Origin: an uncultured Clostridium sp.
GTDB taxonomy: Bacteria > Bacillota > Clostridia > TANB77 > CAG-508
Direction: 5' to 3'
Assembly (NCBI GenBank): GCA_947643945.1
Contig: CANRXN010000046.1
Location: 1-7,437, forward strand
DNA: 7,437 bases
Both the position numbers and the translations under genes were made by a program. The notes under the pieces are model-generated. The model was not told the origin of the DNA, did no database searches, and saw nothing but the letters and a program-made list of their open reading frames with translations. Of this stretch, positions 1 to 4,320 are shown piece after piece; the first letter of the stretch is position 1; every line of letters starts with the position of its first letter.

Positions 1-468
1 ATTTCATATCAGATTGAAAAAGCAAGTGATATACTTGAGGTTTATAGAAAACTAATTATTGAAAAAAATATATGTGTAAAAAAATGTTCTAATTGTAATA
101 ATTTTTTTATAGCTGAATCAAGAACGGATGAGAAATATTGCAATAACTCTAGTCCACAAAATCCTAATAAAACTTGCAAAGAATATGGAGCAAAAAAGAC
201 ATATAGAGATGAGATAAAATCAACACCAATAAAATATGAACACAATAAAACAAGTCAATTCTTTAGAATGAGAATAAACCGAGCAAATACAAATAATACC
301 AAAGATAAAGAAATGTATCAAAAGAAATTCAATACCTACAAAGAAAATTATCAAAAGAAAAAAGAACAATATCAATCTGGAAAGTTAAAAGAAAAAGATT
401 TTGTAGAATGGATTATAAAACAGAAAGAAGGTGTAAAAAATGGCAGTACAAGAAATAATAAAAAATAA
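1..468 (+). CDS. Zinc-finger protein, DUF6076-like (3' part; start is off the left edge)
   Basis: An open frame runs from base 1 to a TAA at 466-468, giving 155 residues of a longer protein. Near the visible N-terminus is a Cys cluster (CSNC at residues 29-32, YC at 46-47 and C59) that could bind one zinc ion. It is followed by basic residues and a lysine/tyrosine/glutamine-rich helical segment ending in a D-F-x-x-W motif (about residues 133-137). This order of Cys4 finger, basic Tyr-rich region and short W-containing helix resembles DUF6076 proteins, which often sit beside integrases in Clostridia. That family match is from memory and unverified. The function is unknown; the zinc finger and basic tail suggest nucleic-acid binding. 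The gene overlaps the integrase start by 29 bp, so the two are probably co-transcribed and translationally coupled. An ATG at 268 is internal, because the frame is open and well-formed upstream of it. Confidence 0.7.
   Translation: MSYQIEKASDILEVYRKLIIEKNICVKKCSNCNNFFIAESRTDEKYCNNSSPQNPNKTCKEYGAKKTYRDEIKSTPIKYEHNKTSQFFRMRINRANTNNTKDKEMYQKKFNTYKENYQKKKEQYQSGKLKEKDFVEWIIKQKEGVKNGSTRNNKK
426..433 (+). promoter_or_regulatory. Ribosome binding site of int, inside the upstream gene
   Basis: AGAAGGTG lies six bases before the int ATG at 440 and fixes that start. It sits within the coding sequence of the DUF6076-like gene, so translation of the two is probably coupled. Confidence 0.7.
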
Positions 469-1588
469 GAAGTACAAAATAGACATACCAATAGGCTACA
501 ATGGAAACAAAAGAATAAGACACATAGAAACCTTTTACGGTGGCAAAAAAGAAGCGATATTACGTGAAAACGAACTAAAAATACAATTAAAAAATAATAC
601 CTATGTTAAAAAGAATGCTATGACTATGCAAGAACTAATTGACGAATGGCTAAAATCTAAAAAAGGCAATATTGGAATTAAAACATATCAAGAATACGAA
701 AGATATTGTAAAAATATAGCTCATTGTATAGGTCATATAAAAGTTAAAGACTTAAATGTTAAGATTTTAGAAGATTTTTACAATGAACTTAAAACTTGCA
801 AAGGAAAAGGCAAAAATAAAAATGGATATTCTGAAAAAACAGTTAAACATCACTATACCCTAGTATCAGAAATATTAAATACAGCTGTAAAATGGGGATA
901 TTTACATTCTAATATCAATCAAAATGTTACTCCTATAAAAGTACATAAAAAAGAAATTCAATGCTATTCTCCTGAAGATGTTGAAAAACTAATTGAAGCA
1001 TTGCAAAACGAACCTATTAAATATCAAGCAATTATTATGCTAGCTTTAGATAGTGGTTGTAGACGTGGCGAATTGACTGGTCTTACATGGAATGATATTG
1101 ATTTTAAGAAGTCAACTATTGATATTAACAAAGTAACTCAATATGTGACTGGATATGGAATCTTTGAAAAGACAACTAAATCAGACACAAGTAATAGAAT
1201 AGTATATATTACACCTACAACACTTCAAATATTAAAAAAACACAAGTCTGAACAAGATAAGCAAAAATTGCTATTAGGTAACAAGTGGCAAAATTCAAAT
1301 AGAATTTTCACAACAGATTACGGCGGAGATATGCACCCAGATACACCATCAAAAATTTTAGAAAAACTTATCAAGAAATATGACCTAAAAAGAATTACAT
1401 TTCATGGTTTAAGACATACTAGTATTTCACTACAAATAACAAGTGGTATTCAATCTCAAATAATAAGTAAACGAGCTGGACATTCTAGTGTTTCAGTAAC
1501 TCATAATATATATTCACATTTCTTTGATAATGGATTCAAAGAAGTTGCTGATAAAATGGATAATTTTTTACATGTAAAATCAGTATAA
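440..1588 (+). CDS. int: Tyrosine recombinase / site-specific integrase
   Basis: This complete 382-residue protein is a phage/ICE-type tyrosine recombinase that cuts and rejoins DNA at attachment sites. Residues about 8-50 match the small N-terminal arm-binding domain of Tn916-like integrases. Residues about 60-155 (from MTMQELIDEWL) are the SAM-like core-binding domain, and residues about 175-365 are the catalytic domain. The catalytic set is complete: R208 (in GCRRGEL), K247 (TKSDTSNR), H322-x-x-R325 (FHGLRHTS), H348 (AGHSS) and the nucleophile Y358 (NIYSH), with the usual ten-residue H-to-Y spacing. ATG 440 is preceded by AGAAGGTG at 426-433, six bases away, inside the end of the upstream gene. 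A terminator follows at once, so int is the last gene of its transcript. It points toward tRNA-Thr, the probable target. Nothing suggests it is inactive. Confidence 0.95.
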   Translation: MAVQEIIKNKKYKIDIPIGYNGNKRIRHIETFYGGKKEAILRENELKIQLKNNTYVKKNAMTMQELIDEWLKSKKGNIGIKTYQEYERYCKNIAHCIGHIKVKDLNVKILEDFYNELKTCKGKGKNKNGYSEKTVKHHYTLVSEILNTAVKWGYLHSNINQNVTPIKVHKKEIQCYSPEDVEKLIEALQNEPIKYQAIIMLALDSGCRRGELTGLTWNDIDFKKSTIDINKVTQYVTGYGIFEKTTKSDTSNRIVYITPTTLQILKKHKSEQDKQKLLLGNKWQNSNRIFTTDYGGDMHPDTPSKILEKLIKKYDLKRITFHGLRHTSISLQITSGIQSQIISKRAGHSSVSVTHNIYSHFFDNGFKEVADKMDNFLHVKSV

Positions 1589-1616
1589 GAAGTGGTTAAA
1601 ATTTCCGCTTCTTTTT
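1588..1616 (+). terminator. Intrinsic terminator of int
   Basis: AGAAGTGG (1588-1595) pairs with CCGCTTCT (1605-1612), with one G-U pair and a 9-base loop, and is followed by a T run at 1612-1616. The hairpin begins on the last base of the int stop codon, so the integrase transcript ends immediately after the gene. Confidence 0.8.
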
Positions 1617-1748
1617 AGTTCTAAAAAAGTCCGTCGCTTTTTGACTTGCATTTCTAGATCCATCTTTCTTCAAAAAAATCTTTTCAATTAATATATATTC
1701 ATCTCAACTATCTAATTTTATTTTACTCGAAACATTGATTTTCTCCAT
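1596..1748 (-). pseudogene. Small reading frame broken by an in-frame TGA (remnant)
   Basis: On the minus strand, ATG 1748-1746 follows a GGAAG-type ribosome binding site. It encodes 14 residues (MEKINVSSKIKLDS) before a TGA at 1706-1704. The same frame then runs open for 35 more codons to a TAA at 1598-1596. The downstream part reads like real protein (DEYILIEKIFLKKDGSRNAS, then a basic tail) and suggests a 50-residue protein inactivated by one nonsense change. Recoding is unlikely: tryptophan is TGG elsewhere in this window and TGA ends the gene at 3065. I do not recognise the family. The 3' end overlaps the int terminator and the middle contains one arm-site-like repeat, so the region may be kept for DNA binding rather than coding. 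It could also be a chance frame. Confidence 0.4.
1631..1645 (+). repeat. Arm-site-like repeat, copy 1
   Basis: The sequence CCGTCGCTTTTTGAC occurs shortly after the int terminator. It matches copies 2 and 3 at 2210-2235 in the same orientation, with one change (G for A). Direct repeats between an integrase gene and its attachment site are typical of arm-type sites bound by the integrase N-terminal domain; that role is inferred. Confidence 0.55.
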
Positions 1749-1821
1749 ATTATTTCTTCCTTTCACAATAAAATATCTATTTTGATGATAACATTTACAA
1801 TATTTTCTTTTCAATAAATTA

Positions 1822-1870
1822 TATAAAAAATAGAATTAGCTCCCTCGAATAAAAAATATCAAGAGAGCTA
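1822..1870 (-). terminator. Intrinsic terminator of the 55-residue gene
   Basis: In minus-strand RNA, bases 1870-1860 pair with 1847-1837 in an 11-bp stem. Two of the pairs are G-U pairs that would be mismatches on the plus strand, so the structure belongs to minus-strand transcripts. The loop is 12 bases, and a T-rich run (TTCTATTTTTT) follows. It lies 20 bp beyond the stop codon at 1891. Confidence 0.8.
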
Positions 1871-1890
1871 TTTAGAAATAGAATAAAAAG

Positions 1891-2058
1891 TTAATTTGTT
1901 ACATTGTTCAACATCTTTTGCAGTTCTGATTTCCTTTTTTCGTATGCTTCCTGTGAAGTTTCTTCTCTTCTGTATGAATCTTCCAAGTTTTCTAACTCGT
2001 TAATCATTACAAGAGCTACTCCAGCATTTGCAAAACTTTGTGTCCATTCACCTTTCAT
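1891..2058 (-). CDS. Small protein of unknown function, 55 residues, carried by the element
   Basis: This short gene has all its signals. An AAGGAGG ribosome binding site (2066-2072) lies seven bases before the ATG at 2058-2056. A promoter is at 2091-2119 and a terminator follows the stop. The product begins MKGEWTQSFANAGVALVMIN, a fairly hydrophobic, probably helical segment. The rest is strongly charged (ELENLEDSYRREE, then EAYEKRKSELQKML) and could form a helical hairpin or coiled coil. There is no signal peptide, cysteine or recognisable motif. It sits alone between int and the attachment site, where elements often carry small cargo or recombination-related genes. Its own promoter and terminator suggest independent expression. 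I do not recognise the family and assign no function. Confidence 0.7.
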   Translation of the reverse strand: MKGEWTQSFANAGVALVMINELENLEDSYRREETSQEAYEKRKSELQKMLNNVTN

Positions 2059-2090
2059 CTTATTTCCTCCTTAAGCCTTTTATATTTTAC

Positions 2091-2119
2091 ATATTACCAT
2101 AGAAATGTATAAAAAGCAA
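2091..2119 (-). promoter_or_regulatory. Promoter of the 55-residue gene
   Basis: TTGCTT (2119-2114) and TAATAT (2096-2091) are separated by 17 bp. A TG one base before the -10 box makes it an extended -10 promoter. It is followed by the strong ribosome binding site and ATG 2058. Confidence 0.6.
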
Positions 2120-2209
2120 TAATATCATGCTGGGTTTCAAAATGAAGTTCAACACTTTTCAAAAAAATAATCTATGTTTTCTAACTTTATTTCTGATATT
2201 TTTTGTAAT

Positions 2210-2236
2210 CCGTCACTTTTTCGTCACTTTTTGACC
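2210..2236 (+). repeat. Arm-site-like repeats, copies 2 and 3 in tandem
   Basis: CGTCACTTTTT occurs twice with an 11-bp period (2211-2221 and 2222-2232). The second copy extends to CGTCACTTTTTGAC (2222-2235), matching copy 1 near int. The 11-bp period would place both motifs on nearly the same DNA face. They lie about 40-65 bp from the tRNA 3' end, where integrase arm sites are expected. Confidence 0.6.
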
Positions 2237-2242
2237 GAGTAA

Positions 2243-2274
2243 CAAAAAATAGCAAGTCTTGAATTGCTTGCTAT
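2243..2274 (-). terminator. Intrinsic terminator of tRNA-Thr
   Basis: ATAGCAAG and CTTGCTAT (2249-2256 and 2267-2274) form a perfect 8-bp stem with a 10-base loop. On the minus strand it is followed by a run of six T (TTTTTTGTT). It begins four bases after the tRNA CCA end. If the element is integrated as proposed, this terminator lies on or next to the junction and may be supplied by the element. Confidence 0.75.
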
Positions 2275-2277
2275 CGT

Positions 2278-2353
2278 TGGAGCCACCAGGCGGAATTGAA
2301 CCGCCGACCTACAGGTTACGAATCTGTTGCTCTACCAACTGAGCTATGGTGGC
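2278..2353 (-). tRNA. tRNA-Thr (anticodon CGT)
   Basis: A 76-nt cloverleaf with encoded CCA. The acceptor stem GCCACCA/TGGTGGC is perfect, as are the D stem GCTC/GAGC and the T stem GGCGG/CCGCC with loop TTCAATT. The anticodon loop is TTCGTAA, so anticodon CGT reads ACG (threonine). The anticodon stem ACAGA/CCTGT has one defect, an A31-C39 mismatch at the loop-closing pair. The gene has its own promoter (2367-2395) and a terminator. The 3' end faces the integrase, so it is the probable attachment site; in that case part of the 3' half could derive from the element, which might explain the mismatch. Confidence 0.95.
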
Positions 2354-2366
2354 ATAACCAAAAAAT

Positions 2367-2395
2367 ATCTTACACCATTTTAGCCCATTTGTCAA
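2367..2395 (-). promoter_or_regulatory. Promoter of tRNA-Thr
   Basis: A consensus TTGACA (2395-2390) and TAAGAT (2372-2367) are 17 bp apart, 13 bp before the first tRNA base. The -35 box touches the stop codon of the preceding minus-strand gene (2396-2398). Confidence 0.8.
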
Positions 2396-2566
2396 TTAAA
2401 AATCATTCTTTTCATAACAATCCTTGCTATTAACAGCCCCTAGCAAATAAACTTTGCCAAAACAATCCATATTTCCCATTATTAATTGCAATTCTTCCTC
2501 TGTAAACAAATCGTGATTTTCTTCTACTCTTCTTTTTATAAAATCCTTCAAAGTTATACTTTCCAT
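2396..2566 (-). CDS. Small acidic protein of unknown function, 56 residues
   Basis: ATG 2566-2564 is preferred over the upstream TTG at 2605, because that TTG sits against a -10 box (TATAAT at 2602-2597) and would precede the transcription start. A ribosome binding site AAGAAGG (2583-2577) precedes the ATG by about ten bases. The product begins MESITLKDFIKRRVEENHDL and continues FTEEELQLIMGNMDCFGKVY, then LLGAVNSKDCYEKNDF. It looks like a compact helical protein with two cysteines, without membrane segment or signal peptide. Small proteins with this ‘LKDFI...ENxxLFTxEEL’ pattern feel familiar from Clostridia, but I know no function. Its stop codon abuts the tRNA promoter, so transcripts may continue into the tRNA gene. 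Confidence 0.7.
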   Translation of the reverse strand: MESITLKDFIKRRVEENHDLFTEEELQLIMGNMDCFGKVYLLGAVNSKDCYEKNDF

Positions 2567-2596
2567 ATCCAAAAAACCTTCTTTCGTACAAAAAGT

Positions 2597-2625
2597 ATTA
2601 TACAATATGCTAGTTTAAAAAACAA
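2597..2625 (-). promoter_or_regulatory. Promoter of the 56-residue gene
   Basis: TTGTTT (2625-2620) and a perfect TATAAT (2602-2597) are separated by 17 bp. The expected transcription start at about 2590 is upstream of the ribosome binding site and ATG 2566, which settles the choice of start codon. Confidence 0.7.
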
Positions 2626-2650
2626 AACCCATTTTCGACAAAAAAAGATT

Positions 2651-2998
2651 CTATTTATAATTGGGATATATCTTATTTCTTAAGTCATGCCAAGTGCTAC
2701 CACTAATAAATTTTAAACTTTCTGTATTTAATAAATTATTTTCCTTAGCATAATGATTCCACTGTTTAATTGTTGGGAACTCCACAAAATCTTTTGTTAT
2801 TTTTCTTAAATGTTTTAATGACTCGACATATTTTTTATACATTAAATTGTCTGTCTTATACTGCCTTTCATTTTGATAATGAAAATTTACCAAAGCATTA
2901 TATTTCTTACTTATTTTTATTGTTTTTACAGAATGTAATCCACTTTCCTCAATCGACTCGTGCAACTTTTCTCTTAATCCTTCAAACTCATCTACCAT
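2651..2998 (-). CDS. Hypothetical protein, 115 residues, possibly DNA-binding
   Basis: ATG 2998-2996 is preceded by GAGGTGAT (3012-3005) six bases away and by a strong promoter, so the gene looks intact. The first 30 residues are charged and helical (MVDEFEGLREKLHESIEESG). The middle is rich in Lys and Tyr. The C-terminal part reads FPTIKQWNHYAKENNLLNTE, followed by S-x-x-x-I-S-G-S-T-W-x-D-L-R. This pattern, PT...W..YA...L then a G-x-x-W turn, is reminiscent of helical repeats found with HNH homing endonucleases and of phage-type DNA-binding modules. The resemblance is weak and unconfirmed. No catalytic motif is visible. It lies 66 bp downstream of the HTH_39 gene on the same strand, so it may be co-transcribed with that gene and also have its own promoter. 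Confidence 0.7.
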   Translation of the reverse strand: MVDEFEGLREKLHESIEESGLHSVKTIKISKKYNALVNFHYQNERQYKTDNLMYKKYVESLKHLRKITKDFVEFPTIKQWNHYAKENNLLNTESLKFISGSTWHDLRNKIYPNYK

Positions 2999-3032
2999 GT
3001 TTATATCACCTCTACAAAAATTAGTCTAACAT

Positions 3033-3061
3033 ATTATACCTTATAATGCTAGGCACTTCAA
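3033..3061 (-). promoter_or_regulatory. Promoter of the 115-residue gene
   Basis: TTGAAG (3061-3056) and TATAAT (3038-3033) are 17 bp apart in the short gap after the HTH_39 stop codon at 3065. This internal promoter lets the 115-residue gene be expressed when the upstream promoter is repressed. Confidence 0.75.
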
Positions 3062-3064
3062 ATG

Positions 3065-3304
3065 TCATTTTTTGTCGCTTTTACTAGTATTCCTTCCAAA
3101 ATAAAATCGCTTAAAATTGACTCGTTTTCCTTCTTGATTTTTCCTTTTTTCCCATTTGGTTTCAAAAATATAGCCTTCTTCTTTTAATTCTTTTATTCTT
3201 GTAGCAAACTGTGTAATGCCTAGTTCCCTATACGCTTCCCAACTTGTTACACTCCCAAATTGCTTCATATACGCTATTATTTTTTTCTTTTGTGTTCTTT
3301 TCAT
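3065..3304 (-). CDS. Winged-helix DNA-binding protein, HTH_39 type, 79 residues
   Basis: The product starts MKRTQKKKIIAYMKQFGSVT and continues SWEAYRELGITQFATRIKEL, then a turn (KEEGYIFETKW) and a basic strand (KRVNFKRFYF). This is the layout of the HTH_39 winged helix: a first helix, the ‘GS(V/I)TSxEA’ turn, the ‘LGI...RI.EL...GY.I’ recognition helix, and a wing. Such proteins are common in phages and integrative elements, with roles that are mostly unassigned. Upstream is AAGGAGG (3325-3319), but it is 14 bases from the ATG, which is unusually far. An ATA codon at 3310-3308 would sit at normal distance but is a very rare start. The gene diverges from the repressor gene, and its promoter carries two operator-like sites. 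It ends in TGA. Confidence 0.8.
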   Translation of the reverse strand: MKRTQKKKIIAYMKQFGSVTSWEAYRELGITQFATRIKELKEEGYIFETKWEKRKNQEGKRVNFKRFYFGRNTSKSDKK

Positions 3305-3362
3305 TTTTATTTCTTTTTCCTCCTTTTCTTTTAAATGTTTCTAATTTTTCTTAAATTGTTTT

Positions 3363-3377
3363 CGAACTTATTGTTCG
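3363..3377. promoter_or_regulatory. Putative repressor operator O1
   Basis: CGAACTTATTGTTCG is a perfect inverted repeat, with 5-bp arms around a 5-bp centre. It lies about +10 to +24 relative to the predicted minus-strand start, between the promoter and the HTH_39 gene. A bound protein would block transcription of that gene. Xre/Cro-family binding is inferred from the divergent repressor gene. Confidence 0.65.
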
Positions 3378-3393
3378 TTTTTCTTTTTTTACA

Positions 3394-3422
3394 ATTTTAT
3401 CGTACATATTGTTCTTTGTCAA
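3394..3422 (-). promoter_or_regulatory. Strong promoter of the HTH_39 gene
   Basis: Consensus TTGACA (3422-3417) and TAAAAT (3399-3394) are exactly 17 bp apart. This is one of the two best -35 boxes of any protein gene in the window. Its spacer is almost entirely occupied by operator O2. Confidence 0.8.
3401..3415. promoter_or_regulatory. Putative repressor operator O2
   Basis: CGTACATATTGTTCT matches O1 at 12 of 15 positions, with the same CG-w-AC and GTT elements. It fills the spacer of the strong minus-strand promoter, so occupancy would exclude RNA polymerase. Confidence 0.6.
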
Positions 3423-3505
3423 TATTTTTGAAGAAATTTATTTTTATGTATTTTTTATCCCTTGTCTCCGTAGTAAAATATTTTTTTACTTTTATAAAAT
3501 TTTTC

Positions 3506-3534
3506 TTTACTAATCGAACTATTTGTTATATAAT
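3506..3534 (+). promoter_or_regulatory. Promoter of the repressor-immA operon, with operator O3 inside
   Basis: TTTACT (3506-3511) and TATAAT (3529-3534) are 17 bp apart. The spacer holds O3, CGAACTATTTGTTAT (3515-3529), which matches O1 at 11 of 15 positions and runs into the -10 box. This predicts that the repressor controls its own transcription. Confidence 0.7.
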
Positions 3535-3562
3535 CAATATATAATGTAAAGGAGATTTTTAT

Positions 3563-3904
3563 ATGAATAGAATCAAACAATTACGAATGGAAAAACACTT
3601 ATTACAATCTGACCTTGCAAAACACATTGGGAAATCCCAAAGAATTGTTGGTTTTTATGAAAATGGAGAACGTGACCCCAGCACAGAGACCTTACTAAAA
3701 CTAGCCGACTTATTTGACGTATCTGTTGATTATCTTTTAGGAAAAACTGATGTAAAAAACTTTGAAACAATTCCTTTAAGCGAAATTGATATTGCCTTTG
3801 CCAGTGGCATTAAAGGTCTTAACGAAGAAAATCAAGAAACCTTAAAAAACATAATGGAAGGATTACTTGCCAAGCAAAAATTGGAGGAACCAGAAGAAGA
3901 TTAG
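3563..3904 (+). CDS. Xre/Cro-family transcriptional repressor (ImmR-like)
   Basis: A 113-residue, probably cytoplasmic, regulator. Residues about 3-60 form the HTH_3 fold: MNRIKQLRMEKHLLQSDLAK, then HIGKSQRIVGFYENGERDPS with the characteristic ‘YExGxRxPs’ turn, then LLKLADLFDVSVDYLLGKTD. The C-terminal 45 residues are acidic and helical (GIKGLNEENQETLKNIMEGL), as in ImmR-type ICE and phage repressors, and probably dimerise. The ATG follows AAAGGAG (3548-3554) at eight bases. The promoter contains operator-like site O3, and two further sites lie in the opposing promoter region. Together with the ImmA-like gene starting one base after its TAG stop, it forms a typical repressor/anti-repressor pair. 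In such pairs the protease inactivates the repressor and releases the divergent promoter. No integrase or conjugation gene accompanies it on this side of the tRNA. Confidence 0.9.
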   Translation: MNRIKQLRMEKHLLQSDLAKHIGKSQRIVGFYENGERDPSTETLLKLADLFDVSVDYLLGKTDVKNFETIPLSEIDIAFASGIKGLNEENQETLKNIMEGLLAKQKLEEPEED

Positions 3905-3905
3905 C

Positions 3906-4289
3906 ATGAAAACCACTGATTTATATGATAAAATGAAAAAAGAAAACATTTATTATATCCATCACAAGTTGCTTTTTACCAGAAGTGCCATTGTTCATTA
4001 TCATAACGTAACAGCCATTGTTGTCGATAAAACCCAAGTAAAAACAGCTACTAGTGAAAACACCGTCTTAATTCAAGAATTAGGTCATTACTTAGCAAAT
4101 GCCTATTATAACACGAACACTCCCTATGAGTTTATCAAAAAAATGGAAGACATAGCTGACCAAAAAGCATGGGAAACTTTTTTCCCTTATGAAGAAATTA
4201 AAAAACTAGTAAAAAAGGGACTAACCACAGCAAGCCAGTTAGCACGGCTATTACGATGTGGAAGTCCCTTATATGGCAAGATGCCTTAA
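3906..4289 (+). CDS. ImmA/IrrE-like metallopeptidase, altered motif and frameshifted C-terminus
   Basis: As read, this is 127 residues from ATG 3906, one base after the repressor stop; the upstream TTG at 3867 is inside the repressor gene and is rejected. The family (DUF955, ImmA/IrrE) are zinc proteases that cleave partner Xre repressors. The active-site helix reads LIQELGHYLANAYY, so the expected H-E-x-x-H is Q57-E58-x-x-H61; E81 in MEDIADQKAWETFFP fits the third ligand. A CAA codon replaces CAT/CAC, a single-base change. After LA at residues 112-113 the sequence turns to non-family residues (RLLRCGSPLYGKMP). A +1 shift at 4245-4248 restores a family-like end that runs to 4320. The gene is therefore probably damaged, or there is a sequencing error. 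Some relatives have E in the first position, so loss of activity is not certain. Confidence 0.8.
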   Translation: MKTTDLYDKMKKENIYYIHHKLLFTRSAIVHYHNVTAIVVDKTQVKTATSENTVLIQELGHYLANAYYNTNTPYEFIKKMEDIADQKAWETFFPYEEIKKLVKKGLTTASQLARLLRCGSPLYGKMP

Positions 4290-4320
4290 TTATTATTTCA
4301 AACGATATGGTGGTTTTTAA
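4249..4320 (+). pseudogene. Displaced C-terminal tail of the ImmA-like gene
   Basis: In the frame one base later than the ImmA-like gene, bases 4249-4317 encode YYDVEVPYMARCLNYYF followed by KRYGGF and TAA (4318-4320). This matches the usual ImmA ending, ‘LA.YY.V...(F/Y)(M/V).RA..YY’. Removing one base from CGG at 4245-4247 would give LA-R-YYDVEV and join the two parts. The restored stop overlaps the groEL stop (4317-4319 on the other strand), a tight tail-to-tail arrangement that supports this as the ancestral end. Confidence 0.65.

Larger units (their letters stand above)
1..2278. mobile_element. Integrase-bearing end of an integrative element at tRNA-Thr (partial)
   Basis: The stretch from the left edge to the tRNA 3' end has the layout of the int-proximal end of an integrated element (ICE, prophage or genomic island). 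It holds a DUF6076-like gene, a complete tyrosine integrase pointing toward the tRNA, a roughly 690-bp gap with repeated arm-site-like motifs, and the 3' end of tRNA-Thr as the probable junction. Integration into the 3' part of a tRNA gene by a tyrosine recombinase is well established. The boundary at 2278 is inferred. The second attachment copy would lie off the left edge, so neither the element's size nor its type can be determined here. Confidence 0.6.

Noticed and set aside
1704..1706. TGA read as tryptophan (genetic code 4) in the broken frame
   Set aside because: Tryptophan codons in the intact genes I checked are TGG, and TGA terminates the HTH_39 gene at 3065-3067.
2770..3024. Plus-strand frame opposite the 115-residue gene
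   Set aside because: The minus-strand gene has a promoter, ribosome binding site and soluble-protein composition; the plus-strand frame has none of these.
3363..3377. LexA (SOS) box resemblance of CGAAC-N5-GTTCG
   Set aside because: The Gram-positive LexA box has four bases between the arms; here there are five, and two related sites with five-base centres sit in the same control region beside an Xre gene.
3472..3490. AGTAAAA-N5-TTTTACT inverted repeat in the control region as a fourth operator
   Set aside because: It is A/T-only apart from one base per arm in very AT-rich DNA, and no second copy was seen, so chance is likely.
3867..3905. TTG start at 3867 for the ImmA-like protein
   Set aside because: It lies inside the repressor gene and adds 13 non-family residues; the ATG at 3906 directly after the repressor stop is the natural coupled start.
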